NCBI RefSeq assembly: GCF_028206795.1
Contig: NZ_JAQLFJ010000004.1
Coordinates: 130,666-194,665 of the forward strand
Reading direction: 5' to 3'
Source: Collinsella aerofaciens
GTDB taxonomy: Bacteria > Actinomycetota > Coriobacteriia > Coriobacteriales > Coriobacteriaceae
Length of the DNA stretch: 64,000 bases
In this document: positions 17,753 to 26,045 of the stretch, one piece after another
How positions within the stretch are numbered: the first letter of the stretch is position 1
Layout of the letters: the number at the start of each line of letters is the position of its first letter
Translations under genes and position numbers: made by a program
The notes under the pieces: model-generated
What the model saw: the letters and a program-made list of their open reading frames with translations, nothing else
What the model was told of the DNA's origin: nothing
Databases searched by the model: none

Positions 17753-18517
17753 ATGATGGGGATCGGGATCGATATCGGGTCTACGGCGGCAAAGGCTGCT
17801 GTGGTCGATGGAGAGGGTTCGGTGGCGTGGACGTGTGTGCAGCCAACCGGGTTCTCGTCGGTCGATGCTTCCGAGCGGCTGCGCGAGGCACTGGCAGCGG
17901 CCGGCTATGACGTGACGGCCGAAGATGCTCGCGTGGTCGCGACTGGCTACGGCCGTGTTGCCGTGCCCTATGCGCACAAGGTCGTGACCGAGATCACCTG
18001 CCACGGCACCGGTGCCGTGCGTCTGTTTGGTGACCATGGCACCGTGATCGATGTGGGTGGTCAGGACACCAAGGTCATCCAGCTTAAAGGCGGCCGCGTG
18101 GCCAAATTTGCCATGAACGACAAGTGCGCCGCCGGCACGGGGCGCTTTTTGGAGATCATGGCCGACCGCCTGGGCATTACCCAGCAGCAGATGGCAGACC
18201 TCGCCCGCACCGGCGAGCCTACCAAGATTTCCAGCATGTGCACGGTGTTTGCCGAAAGCGAGGTCATCAGCCTGATCGGTCGCGGCGAGCCGCGCGAGAA
18301 CATTGCGCGTGGCGTGATCGACAGCGTGGTCTCGCGCGTGGCGACCATGGCCGGGCAGGCCGCGGGCGCTCCATACTACCTGACCGGTGGCCTGTGCGAG
18401 AATGCCTTCGTGGTGGAGCGGTTGGGCGAGCTACTGGGGTCGCCGGTGACCACCTCGCCCCAGGCTCGCTTTGCCGGTGCCATCGGCGCGGCGATTCGCG
18501 CCGCCGCCTTGGCCTAG
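17753..18517 (+). CDS. ATP-dependent activator of double-cubane/dehydratase proteins (YjiL/HgdC-like)
   Basis: 254 residues of the BadF/BadG ASKHA ATPase fold. It uses ATP hydrolysis to push an electron from a dimer-bridging [4Fe-4S] cluster into its partner. The cluster cysteines are C125 in KCAAGTGRFLE and C163 in SSMCTVFAESEV. The phosphate loops are GIGIDIGSTAAK at the N-terminus and VIDVGGQDTK near 98-107. GGGAGTGAGCC precedes the ATG. Its place directly after two DCCP genes makes them its likely partners. The glycosyltransferase gene starts 14 bases after the stop. Confidence 0.93.
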   Translation: MMGIGIDIGSTAAKAAVVDGEGSVAWTCVQPTGFSSVDASERLREALAAAGYDVTAEDARVVATGYGRVAVPYAHKVVTEITCHGTGAVRLFGDHGTVIDVGGQDTKVIQLKGGRVAKFAMNDKCAAGTGRFLEIMADRLGITQQQMADLARTGEPTKISSMCTVFAESEVISLIGRGEPRENIARGVIDSVVSRVATMAGQAAGAPYYLTGGLCENAFVVERLGELLGSPVTTSPQARFAGAIGAAIRAAALA

Positions 18518-18531
18518 GGGTGTACCGCGAC

Positions 18532-19749
18532 ATGCGCATCCTCAATATCTCGGCACAAAAACCAGATAGCACCGGCAGCGGCACCTACCTTGCCGCGCTC
18601 GTGCGCGAACAGATCGAGACGGGGCATCGCTCCGCCGTGCTTTGCGGCGCGGCTCCGGGTGATACCCAAGGCGAGCTGGACCGACGTGCTGCCGTGTTTG
18701 CCGTACCGTTCGAGTCGCCCGAGCTGCCGTTTCCCATCTGCGGTATGTCCGATGTCATGCCCTATCCCTCTACACGCTATCGTGATCTGACGCCTTCGAT
18801 GCTCAAGGCATTTGAGCGGGCATTTGCTGCTGCAATCGATCGGGCGGTGGCTGAGTTTCGGCCCGATCTGGTGCTCTGCCATCACCTGTATCTGGTGACC
18901 GCATTGGCGCGCGAGTGTGTCCGGGGCGTGCCAGTTGTTGCAGTGTGCCATTCGACCGACCTGCGCCAGCTGCGTTCGCATGCGCTCGAGCGCGATCGCA
19001 TCGTAAGTGCGGTTCGTCGGCTCGATGCCGTCTTTGCGCTCCATGCTGAGCAGGCTGAGCAGATTAGCCTGGTGTGCGGCGTCGATACCGATCGCATCCA
19101 CGTGATTGGGACGGGCTACGACCATCGCGTCTTCTGTCGCGACGCAAGCGTGGCGAGGCAGCCGGGATCGCTTGTGTACGTGGGCAAGATTTGCTTTAAA
19201 AAGGGCGTCGAGTCGCTGGTTCGAGCCATGTCATTGCCGATTGACGATGACGTCCGCCCATCTGGCTTGGTACTTGTGGGCGGCCGCGGGGACGATGCCG
19301 AGTACGCGCGTATCGAGCGCTTGGTCGCGGCCTCGGATGTGCCGGTGACGCTGGCGGGGCGCCTGGATAGCGATGGACTCGTGCATGCCTACCGCAGTTC
19401 CGACGTCTTTGTGCTGCCTTCGTTTTACGAAGGTCTGCCGCTCGTGACGATCGAGGCCCTCGCGTGCGGCTGCAAAGTTGTGGCGACTGATTTGCCCGGC
19501 GTTCGTCCCTGGATGGAGGCGATGCTTCCCGGTGCTCCCGTGACGTGGGTGGCGTCGCCGCGTATGACGGATGTCGACACGCCCGTGGCGGCCGACCTTC
19601 CGTTGTTTGAGCGTGCGCTGGCAGATGCTATTGCGCAGGCGCTTGCGGCTCCGCCTTCGACGTTCGAGCCGTCGGCGGTCTCTTGGGAAGCGTGCCTGGG
19701 GCGTATACTTAAAGTCGTTGATTTGTTGGAAGGGGGTTCGTATGGCTAA
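18532..19749 (+). CDS. GT4-family glycosyltransferase overlapping selD
   Basis: 405 residues of GT-B fold. The N-terminal acceptor domain starts MRILNISAQKPDSTGSGTY, a glycine-rich loop typical of GT4 enzymes. The donor domain shows VYVGKICFKKGVESLV, VLVGGRGDDAEYARIE and the EX7E motif in FYEGLPLVTIEALACG, which binds the nucleotide-sugar. No membrane helix is seen. Its last 8 bases overlap the selD start (ATG 19742), so its translation is tied to selenophosphate synthase. No cell-wall or capsule genes are nearby. A role in making a selenium-containing sugar, by analogy with SenB-SenC of selenoneine synthesis, is possible but unproven. The precise substrate is unknown. Confidence 0.85.
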   Translation: MRILNISAQKPDSTGSGTYLAALVREQIETGHRSAVLCGAAPGDTQGELDRRAAVFAVPFESPELPFPICGMSDVMPYPSTRYRDLTPSMLKAFERAFAAAIDRAVAEFRPDLVLCHHLYLVTALARECVRGVPVVAVCHSTDLRQLRSHALERDRIVSAVRRLDAVFALHAEQAEQISLVCGVDTDRIHVIGTGYDHRVFCRDASVARQPGSLVYVGKICFKKGVESLVRAMSLPIDDDVRPSGLVLVGGRGDDAEYARIERLVAASDVPVTLAGRLDSDGLVHAYRSSDVFVLPSFYEGLPLVTIEALACGCKVVATDLPGVRPWMEAMLPGAPVTWVASPRMTDVDTPVAADLPLFERALADAIAQALAAPPSTFEPSAVSWEACLGRILKVVDLLEGGSYG

Positions 19750-20791
19750 GGACACCATGAGGCTCACGTCTATGACGGCCGCGAGCGGTTGAGCCGCTAA
19801 GTTGGCTCCTGGAGCCCTCGCCCAGGTCCTGGGCGATTTACCCAATGTGCATAACGACAACTTGCTCGTGGGGTTTGATACCTCCGACGATGCGAGCGTC
19901 TTTCGCGTTGGCGATAACTTGGGTCTCGTGCAGTCCATCGACTTCTTCCCGCCGATGGTCGACGACCCGTTTCTATTTGGCCAGATTGCCGCGGCCAACT
20001 CGCTGTCGGACATCTACGCCATGGGCGGGCGGCCGAGCCATGCCATGAACCTACTCTGCATACCCAGTTGTCTGGGCATCGAGGTTGCCGGTCAGATTCT
20101 GGCGGGCGGCGCCGACAAGTGCGTCGAGGCGGGTTGCTCCATCGCGGGCGGCCATACCATCAACGACGACGAGCCCAAGTACGGCCTGTCCGTGAGCGGC
20201 TTTGTCGCGCTCGACCGCATGCTCGCCAACAGCGGCGCACGCGTGGGCGATGTTCTGCTGCTGACCAAGGCGATCGGCTCGGGCATCATCACCACGGCCA
20301 TTAAGGGCGAGCTTATCGAGCAGGACGAGGCCGCAGCCATGTTTGACTCGATGCGCACCCTCAACGAGGCGCCGATTCGTCTGGCCGAGGGGCTCGAACT
20401 TCACGGCTGCACCGACATTACGGGCTTTGGCCTGATCGGGCACGCGTGCGAGATGGCCGAGGGCTCGGGCGTGCAAGTTGAGCTTGCGTCGGGATCGGTG
20501 CCGCTCTTTGATCAGGTGCTCGACATGGCGCGTCTGGGCATTATCCCCGCGGGCTCCTACCGCAACCAGGACTTCTTTGGCCCGCGTGTGGCTGCCGACG
20601 AGGATCTGGAGCCGGGCATGCTGGATGCGCTGTACGATCCGCAGACGTCTGGTGGCCTACTCATCGCGGCACCTGCTGCCGATGTTGATGAGCTTGCGTG
20701 CCGTCTACATGCTGAAGGACGTATCGCCGCCGTCGTCGGTCGCGTGTGCGTGCCGGTGCCAGGTGGTCCTGCCGTTCGCGTTGTGCATTAA
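19742..20791 (+). CDS. selD: Selenophosphate synthase containing selenocysteine
   Basis: 349 residues when the in-frame TGA at 19790-19792 is read as selenocysteine. SelD makes selenophosphate from selenide and ATP. Sec is residue 17 in ASGUAAKLAP, exactly where E. coli SelD has catalytic Cys17; the following lysine matches Lys20. Downstream motifs of the AIRS-like fold are FDTSDDASVF, QSIDFFPPMVDDPFLFGQIAAANSLSDIYAMGG and GGHTIND. AGGGGGTTCGT precedes the ATG, which lies inside the glycosyltransferase gene. A hairpin suitable as a SECIS element follows the TGA. A simple caller would start the gene after the TGA and lose the active site. Confidence 0.95.
19804..19835 (+). promoter_or_regulatory. 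Candidate bacterial SECIS element in selD
   Basis: Two small hairpins follow the UGA: GGCTC-CTG-GAGCC (19804-19816) and CGCCCAG-GTC-CTGGGCG (19819-19835). The second starts 26 bases after the UGA and has a G/U-containing loop, within the distance window expected for SelB binding. Confidence 0.6.
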
Positions 20792-20807
20792 GGAAAACCG
20801 TTTATGC

Positions 20808-20838
20808 GACCGCCTACTGTTCTGGGCGGTCCCTTTTG
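20808..20838 (+). terminator. Hairpin between selD and yedF
   Basis: GACCGCC (from 20808) pairs with GGGCGGTC around TACTGTTCT and is followed by CCTTTTG. It is a weak terminator or processing site; yedF continues downstream on the same strand. Confidence 0.45.
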
Positions 20839-20850
20839 AAAGGAAAAACT

Positions 20851-21477
20851 ATGTCTACCAAGATTGAAGTCAATGCCATGGGCGATGCCTGCCCGCTGCC
20901 CGTCGTCAAGACGCTCAAAGCTCTGAAGCAGCTCGATGGCGAGGGCACCGTCGTGACCTCGGTCGATAACGAGACCGCCGTCAAGAACATCTCCAAGATG
21001 GCGCAGGAGAAGGGTTGCACGGCCTCGGTCGAGAAGGTTTCTGACGCCGAGTGGCACGTGACCGTGGCGACCTCTGGCGCCGTTGCCGTGGCCGATCCCG
21101 AGCAGGATGGCGCTGTCTTCTGTAATGCCAGCGCCGGCAAGGGCAAGCTCGTCATTTCCGTCTACACCGACTGCATGGGCCGCGGCGACGATGAGCTGGG
21201 CCACAAGCTCATGAAGGCCTTCATCTTTGCCGTGACGCAGCAGGAGGAGCTGCCCGCGACTATGCTGTTTTACAACGGCGGTGCCAAGCTCACCGTCGAG
21301 GGCTCGCCGGTGCTCGATGACCTGAAGGGCTTGGCGGAGCAGGGTGTCGAGATTCTCACCTGCGGTACCTGCCTGGACCACTTTGACATTAAGGACCAGC
21401 TTGCGGTGGGCGAGGTCACCAACATGTACGTGATCGTGGAGAAGATGGAGCAGGCCGTGCGCGTCGTGCGCCCGTAG
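20851..21477 (+). CDS. yedF: Selenium metabolism protein YedF
   Basis: 208 residues: an N-terminal TusA/SirA-like domain with the sulfur- or selenium-carrying Cys14 in DACPLPVVKT, then a DsrE-like domain ending with CGTCLDHFDI near 175. This two-domain form is the selenium-linked YedF family, found in genomes with selD. GAAAGGAAAAACT precedes ATG 20851. It sits between selD and a DUF3343 gene and probably carries persulfide or perselenide to a downstream acceptor. The acceptor is not known. Confidence 0.9.
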   Translation: MSTKIEVNAMGDACPLPVVKTLKALKQLDGEGTVVTSVDNETAVKNISKMAQEKGCTASVEKVSDAEWHVTVATSGAVAVADPEQDGAVFCNASAGKGKLVISVYTDCMGRGDDELGHKLMKAFIFAVTQQEELPATMLFYNGGAKLTVEGSPVLDDLKGLAEQGVEILTCGTCLDHFDIKDQLAVGEVTNMYVIVEKMEQAVRVVRP

Positions 21478-21496
21478 CGTATTGGTTGGAGTTGCC

Positions 21497-21748
21497 ATGA
21501 GGGAGAAGCGCCCGGCGCTTGTCATCACGTTTCCCACCACGGCGGCCGCCATGGGTTGCGAGTCCCTGTGCATCGAGCGCGGTCTTCCCGGGCGGACGAT
21601 TCCCGTGCCCGGGGAGGTCGCTGCCGGCTGCGGTTTGGCGTGGAAGGCGTTGCCTGTCGATGAGGAGCTGCTGCGCGGCGAACTCGCCGCGGCGGGCGTT
21701 CCCACTGAGGGCTATACCGTGATTAATATGTGGGAGGTCGTGCGATGA
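21497..21748 (+). CDS. DUF3343 protein, selenium-cluster type
   Basis: 83 residues. FPTTAAAMGCESLCIERGLPG and PVPGEVAAGCGLAWK are the DUF3343 signatures, with cysteines at 21, 25 and 45. The family is small and cytoplasmic, usually near selD, yedF and EF2568-type aminotransferases, and is suspected of handling sulfur or selenium. The stop overlaps the start of the next gene (ATGA at 21745-21748), a clear sign of coupled translation. GGTTGGAGTTGCC precedes the ATG. A second DUF3343 protein with a Cys-rich extension is encoded at 49748. Confidence 0.85.
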   Translation: MREKRPALVITFPTTAAAMGCESLCIERGLPGRTIPVPGEVAAGCGLAWKALPVDEELLRGELAAAGVPTEGYTVINMWEVVR

Positions 21749-22884
21749 TCTACCTGGATAACGCGGCGACGACCATGCACAAGCCGCAGACGGTCATCGA
21801 TGCCGTGACGCAGGCGATGTGCTCGCTCGGCAATGCTGGGCGCGGTGCCACCTCGGGTGCGCTCGATGCGGCACGTACCATCCACGGCTGCCGCGCCAAG
21901 CTTGCGCGCTTGCTGGGCTGCCCGCGTGCTGACCATGTTTGTTTTACGCCCAACTCCACCGCGGCGCTCAACACCGTCATCAATGGCGTGGTGCGCCCCG
22001 GCGACCGTGTGGTCACAACGGTGCTCGAGCACAACTCCGTACTGCGTCCGCTCAACCGCCTGGCGGCAGAGCAGGGTGTGACGGTTGAGCATGCGGGCTG
22101 TGATACCAACGGCGTGCTCGACTACGACGAGCTCGAGCGGCTTGTCACGCCCGGTACGCGTGCTGTGGTGGTGACGCACGCCTCCAATGTGACCGGCAAC
22201 GCGGTCGACATTGCGCGCGTGGCTGCCATCGCGCATGCGGCCGGCGCGCTGGTGATCGTCGATGCTTCGCAGTCTGCCGGCACGGCGAAGATTGACATGG
22301 ATGCCATGGGGCTCGACGTCGTGTGCTTTACCGGTCACAAGGGGCTCATGGGTCCGCAGGGGACCGGCGGCCTGGCCGTGGCGGAGGGCATTGACGTGGC
22401 TCCGTGGGCCATGGGCGGCACGGGCGTGCACAGCTTCGATGCGCTGCAGCCGCTTGGGTGGCCCACGCGCCTTGAGGCGGGCACGCTCAACGGTCATGGC
22501 ATCGCGGGACTTTCCGCTGGTCTCGACTTTATCGAGGCCCAGGGTGGGGTCGAGGCGATTGCTGCCCACGAGCGTGCGCTCGCTGATCGCTTCCTTGCCG
22601 GTGTGCGCAAGATTCCGGGGATTAAGCTCTACGGTGCCTTTGACCAGCAGGCGCGCTCTGCGATTGTGTCGCTCAACGTAGCCGATATCGACTCTGCCGA
22701 GATCTCGGATGCGCTCATGCAAGGGTGGGGGATTTCGACGCGCCCCGGCGCCCATTGCGCCCCGCTCATGCACCGTGCGCTGGGGACCGAGCGCCAGGGC
22801 GTCGTCCGCTTCTCGTTTGGGTATTTCAACACTACCGAAGAAGTCGACACGGCTATCGATGCTCTGTGCGATTTAGCCTGCTAA
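21745..22884 (+). CDS. Class V aminotransferase, cysteine desulfurase family (EF2568-like)
   Basis: 379 residues. IYLDNAATTMHKP opens the protein, H96-N97 lie in VLEHNSVLRPL, D173 and Q176 in IVDASQSAG, and the PLP lysine is K199 in FTGHKGLMGPQG. A cysteine in RPGAHCAPLMH near 338 could be the persulfide carrier. It fits the desulfurase-like subfamily that travels with selD, rather than housekeeping IscS or SufS. It may release sulfur or selenium from (seleno)cysteine for YedF and SelD. It is the last gene of the run, followed by a terminator. Confidence 0.88.
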   Translation: MIYLDNAATTMHKPQTVIDAVTQAMCSLGNAGRGATSGALDAARTIHGCRAKLARLLGCPRADHVCFTPNSTAALNTVINGVVRPGDRVVTTVLEHNSVLRPLNRLAAEQGVTVEHAGCDTNGVLDYDELERLVTPGTRAVVVTHASNVTGNAVDIARVAAIAHAAGALVIVDASQSAGTAKIDMDAMGLDVVCFTGHKGLMGPQGTGGLAVAEGIDVAPWAMGGTGVHSFDALQPLGWPTRLEAGTLNGHGIAGLSAGLDFIEAQGGVEAIAAHERALADRFLAGVRKIPGIKLYGAFDQQARSAIVSLNVADIDSAEISDALMQGWGISTRPGAHCAPLMHRALGTERQGVVRFSFGYFNTTEEVDTAIDALCDLAC

Positions 22885-22907
22885 AGCTGCTAGACCGTTT
22901 ATACTTG

Positions 22908-22938
22908 CGGGACGGGTGTATTTGCCCGTCCCGTTTTT
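22908..22938 (+). terminator. Terminator of the selD-aminotransferase operon
   Basis: CGGGACGGG pairs with CCCGTCCCG around TGTATTTG and is followed by TTTTTG. It separates the selenium cluster from brnQ. Confidence 0.88.
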
Positions 22939-22961
22939 GTTTCGACCCGAAAGGTGTGCCT

Positions 22962-24320
22962 ATGGCCTCATCCGCTCCGCGCGGCCTGCGCTCCGACCAT
23001 GTCGTTACCGTCGGCATTGCGCTGTTCTCGATGCTCTTTGGCGCCGGTAACCTCATCATTCCGCCGTTGCTGGCGCTCCAGGCCGGCACGGCCACACCGC
23101 TTGCCATGGTTGGCTTTTTGATTGCCGCCATCGGCCTGCCCGTCATGGGCTTTATCGCCGTCGCGCTCGCTGGCACGGCCCGCGAGCTTGCCGGCCGCGT
23201 GCATCCCAAGTTTGGCGAATTCTTCGTTGCGGCGGTCTATCTGGCCATCGGCCCGTGCCTGGCTATTCCGCGCACGAGCTCCACGGCGTTTGAGATGCTG
23301 GTACCGTTGCTGCCCGAGGGTGTTTCGCTTGGCACCGCGCGCTTGGTCTTCGCCGTCGCCTTCTTCGTGGTCGCATTTGCACTTACGCTGCGCCCCGGCG
23401 TCATCACGCGCGTGCTCGGTCGCATTACTGGCCCCGCGCTCATTGCGCTCATCGTACTCGTTGTCGGCGCCGCCGTGATTTCGCCGCTGGGACCGGCTGC
23501 TGCCCCGCAAGCTCCCTATGATGCCGGCGCTGCGGTCCAAGGCTTCTTGACCGGCTACCAGACCATGGACCTGCTTGCGTCGCTCGCCTTCGGCATCATC
23601 ATCGCCGAGACCATTCACGAGCTGGGTGTTACCGATGACAAGCGCGTGGCCTTTGAGATTTCGCGCTCCGGTGTGATCGCCGGCGTGCTCATGGCCATCA
23701 TCTATTGCGGCTTGGCTCTTGCCGGCATGCAGCTCGGCACCGTGATGCCCGACGCCACCAACGGCGCTGCCATCCTTGCTCGCTCGGCCTCCATGCACTT
23801 TGGCCTTGCCGGCACGGTTGTGGTCTTCGCCATCTTCTTCCTCGCCTGCATGAACGTGTGCATTGGCCTCATTAGTTGCTGCGCGCGCTATTTCTGTGAG
23901 ACGTACGTGGTTGAAGGGGGAGCGGAGGTCTCCGAGGAGGCCATGCGCCGCCCCTTCGCGATTCTCGCCTTTGTGTTCGCGGCATTTTCGTGCGTGCTCT
24001 CCAACGTGGGCCTCGACGTGATCCTTATGTTCTCGGTGCCCATGCTCAACGCCTTGTATCCCGTCGCCATCGTGCTGGTTCTCATGGGTTTGGTACACGG
24101 CTTTTGCGACGCTCATCCGCAGGTGTGGGTCTGGGTCGGCGGTGTGGTTGCCGTGCAGAGCGTGATCACCTCGGTCCGCGATGCGTTCTTTGTGGGAACG
24201 TGGCTGCCGTTTGATGCGCTACCCCTGGCAGACATCGGTGCCGCGTGGGCGCCGGTTGCCGTGGTTGCCTTTGTGATCGGCCTGCTCCATAGTCGTTTTG
24301 TTGCACATTCGAGGAGCTAG
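22962..24320 (+). CDS. brnQ: Branched-chain amino acid carrier BrnQ
   Basis: 452 residues with about 12 membrane helices. It imports leucine, isoleucine or valine with sodium or protons. The N-terminal segment FSMLFGAGNLIIPPLLALQAG is the signature of the LIVCS family, and GTARELAGRVHPKFGEFF and IPRTSSTAFE follow as expected. CGAAAGGTGTGCC precedes ATG 22962. It has its own position after a terminator and is followed by the tRNA promoter. No functional link to the selenium genes is evident. Confidence 0.93.
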   Translation: MASSAPRGLRSDHVVTVGIALFSMLFGAGNLIIPPLLALQAGTATPLAMVGFLIAAIGLPVMGFIAVALAGTARELAGRVHPKFGEFFVAAVYLAIGPCLAIPRTSSTAFEMLVPLLPEGVSLGTARLVFAVAFFVVAFALTLRPGVITRVLGRITGPALIALIVLVVGAAVISPLGPAAAPQAPYDAGAAVQGFLTGYQTMDLLASLAFGIIIAETIHELGVTDDKRVAFEISRSGVIAGVLMAIIYCGLALAGMQLGTVMPDATNGAAILARSASMHFGLAGTVVVFAIFFLACMNVCIGLISCCARYFCETYVVEGGAEVSEEAMRRPFAILAFVFAAFSCVLSNVGLDVILMFSVPMLNALYPVAIVLVLMGLVHGFCDAHPQVWVWVGGVVAVQSVITSVRDAFFVGTWLPFDALPLADIGAAWAPVAVVAFVIGLLHSRFVAHSRS

Positions 24321-24331
24321 GGCATCAATGC

Positions 24332-24360
24332 TTGCACAGGCGGGGAGTCTCCCCTATAAT
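24332..24360 (+). promoter_or_regulatory. Promoter of the tRNA-Pro/tRNA-Gly unit
   Basis: TTGCAC (24332-24337) and a perfect TATAAT (24355-24360) are 17 bases apart. The first tRNA begins 51 bases downstream. Confidence 0.85.
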
Positions 24361-24411
24361 TTCCTTCGCTTTGGGACACGCAAGGTTTAGACCTTAGCTG
24401 CTCAACACCTT

Positions 24412-24488
24412 CGGGACGTGGCGCAGTTTGGTAGCGCGCCTGCTTTGGGAGCAGGATGTCGCAGGTTCAAATCCTGTCGTCCCGACCA
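24412..24488 (+). tRNA. tRNA-Pro (TGG)
   Basis: 77 nt with encoded CCA. Acceptor CGGGACG pairs with CGTCCCG. The anticodon arm CTGCTTTGGGAGCAG shows TGG, and the T arm GCAGGTTCAAATCCTGT is intact. Confidence 0.97.
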
Positions 24489-24494
24489 TATCTT

Positions 24495-24568
24495 GCGGGC
24501 GTAGTTCAATGGTAGAACCCCAGCCTTCCAAGCTGATGACGCGGGTTCGATTCCCGTCGCCCGCTCCA
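24495..24568 (+). tRNA. tRNA-Gly (TCC)
   Basis: 74 nt with encoded CCA. Acceptor GCGGGCG pairs with CGCCCGC. The anticodon arm CAGCCTTCCAAGCTG shows TCC. It is 6 bases after tRNA-Pro, so the two are processed from one transcript. Confidence 0.97.
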
Positions 24569-24589
24569 TAAGATAGTTTTAGCGGCTTT

Positions 24590-24616
24590 GGCTCTATTTG
24601 GTGCCAGAGCCGTTTT
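24590..24616 (+). terminator. Terminator of the tRNA unit
   Basis: GGCTCT pairs with AGAGCC around ATTTGGTGCC and is followed by GTTTT. Confidence 0.65.
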
Positions 24617-24650
24617 CATATACATGCCGGGGACCCCACATCCCCTCCTA

Positions 24651-24717
24651 AGTTGCGGTGAAATACGGACTGTTTTTCGGCTTTTACGGCCCAGGTAGTC
24701 CGTATTTCACCGCAACT
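24651..24717. repeat. Palindromic repeat, family 1, copy 2
   Basis: AGTTGCGGTGAAATACGGAC pairs with its complement ending CACCGCAACT around a variable loop. It is preceded by CCCCTCCTA, a flank shared with other copies. Between it and 24902 I see no gene or known site. Confidence 0.88.
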
Positions 24718-24902
24718 ATTTGTAAGGGTGGAATTTGATGCCGTTGGGAGGGTCGTAGCGACCGTCTACCGAGAGTGGAAATATTTTTTGAAGCTCTGAC
24801 CTGCGACGTCAAGCTTTTGGTCAGCTTTTGGCAAGGCCTGCGGACGGAAGCATGCGATAGCGTAATGGCATTCTCTCCGCCGTGATGGTTATGGGGTTGG
24901 CC

Positions 24903-25904
24903 ATGCTCGATAAAGGCAAACATTTTCCGCAATCATATGCAAGGATGCTATTCTCGGCCCTCGGAATTCATCAAGATAGTCAGCTGCTTATAACAATTGA
25001 TCCTTGGGATGAACGCCGTGCGCGCGAGCTTATGCAGGAAGAGCTCATGCTTCGTCTTTACAACCATGTGTATGCGGATCCGGTCTATTGGAATAATCTT
25101 GGGGTTGAAAATCGCATTTTTCAGCTGGCATCCGCTATTGCGGTCGTTGAACCGGATGTTGTGTTTTGCGGATCGACGGCAGCGCTGCTCTACGGCATCG
25201 GCTCGGCGTATACGCTTCTGGATAAAGTGCAAGTGCTGCTGCCACGGTCTACAAGGCGTGATACGTATGAGTTCGTTGAATACAAGCGCTGGCGGGCGGG
25301 CGAGGTGTGGCGGCTCGGTCTGTTTACACTGACGGATCCGTATCGAACGGTTGTTGATATCGCCCGAACGAGCGCCTTTCGCTATGCGCTGGGCTATGTC
25401 GATGGCTTGGCCCGTGAGTACGATGTCGATCGCGAAGAGCTGTGTGCGTATGCACAGGCCAATTGCCGCGGTTTGCATGGCATCGCCCGTGCGTTTGGCA
25501 TGTTCGAGTTTATGGACGGCAGGTCAGATAATGGCGGCGAGTCCGAGGCGAGAGCAGCGATGATTCTTGCTGGGGTTGCCGCGCCTGAGCTTCAAGTTGA
25601 GATAACACGACCGGGAAACGCTGGCTATTATCTAGCAGATTATGGTTGGCAGATGCCAGACGGCTCATGGACGCTGGCAGAGCTGCATGGGCTAGGTAAG
25701 TTTGAAGACGAAGCTCAAAATGATCCAGAGCAATCGGCGGCAAAAACCTATCGAGCGGCCCTCATGCGCGACGCGAACCTTCGCGCTATGGGCCACAACG
25801 TCATTCATTTCAAACTCTCGGACACCTACGACGTTGAAATGTTCGGTGCCATGATGCGCGGTTACGGCATTCCGACAACAAAACCCTACGCCGACTCCCG
25901 ATAG
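24903..25904 (+). CDS. Orphan protein, AbiEi-antitoxin/nuclease-like architecture
   Basis: About 333 residues; several in-frame starts (24882-24903) exist and none has a good ribosome site, so the exact start is unsure. The N-terminal two thirds contain CGSTAALLYG near 100 and LTDPYRTVVDIART near 150, as in AbiEi-like proteins of actinobacteria. The C-terminal part GESEARAAMILAGVAAPELQ, with DYGWQMPDGSWTLAELHGLG, follows the layout of DUF559/Vsr-like endonuclease folds (E..D..E). It is A+T-richer than its neighbours and flanked by two family 1 palindromes. No partner toxin is adjacent. Function not known; possibly a defence or toxin-antitoxin remnant. Confidence 0.65.
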   Translation: MLDKGKHFPQSYARMLFSALGIHQDSQLLITIDPWDERRARELMQEELMLRLYNHVYADPVYWNNLGVENRIFQLASAIAVVEPDVVFCGSTAALLYGIGSAYTLLDKVQVLLPRSTRRDTYEFVEYKRWRAGEVWRLGLFTLTDPYRTVVDIARTSAFRYALGYVDGLAREYDVDREELCAYAQANCRGLHGIARAFGMFEFMDGRSDNGGESEARAAMILAGVAAPELQVEITRPGNAGYYLADYGWQMPDGSWTLAELHGLGKFEDEAQNDPEQSAAKTYRAALMRDANLRAMGHNVIHFKLSDTYDVEMFGAMMRGYGIPTTKPYADSR

Positions 25905-25932
25905 CGAAATCGTTCGCAGCCAATCTTTAATA

Positions 25933-25999
25933 AGTTGCGGTGAAATACGGACTGTTGAGGCCTTTATAGGCATGAAACAGTCCGTATTTCACCGCAACT
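25933..25999. repeat. Palindromic repeat, family 1, copy 3
   Basis: AGTTGCGGTGAAATACGGAC and its complement flank a variable loop; GAGGAGGGG follows. The copies at 24651 and 25933 bracket the orphan gene between them. Confidence 0.88.
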
Positions 26000-26045
26000 G
26001 AGGAGGGGATGGGGCTGAGGGGCGGGCGATGCCGTTGTCTGTCGG

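Noticed and set aside
18532..19749. Direct assignment of the glycosyltransferase as SenB
   Set aside because: Its motifs are those of ordinary GT4 enzymes, its length differs, and no SenA-like gene (sulfoxide-synthase type) is nearby; only the pairing with SelD is analogous.
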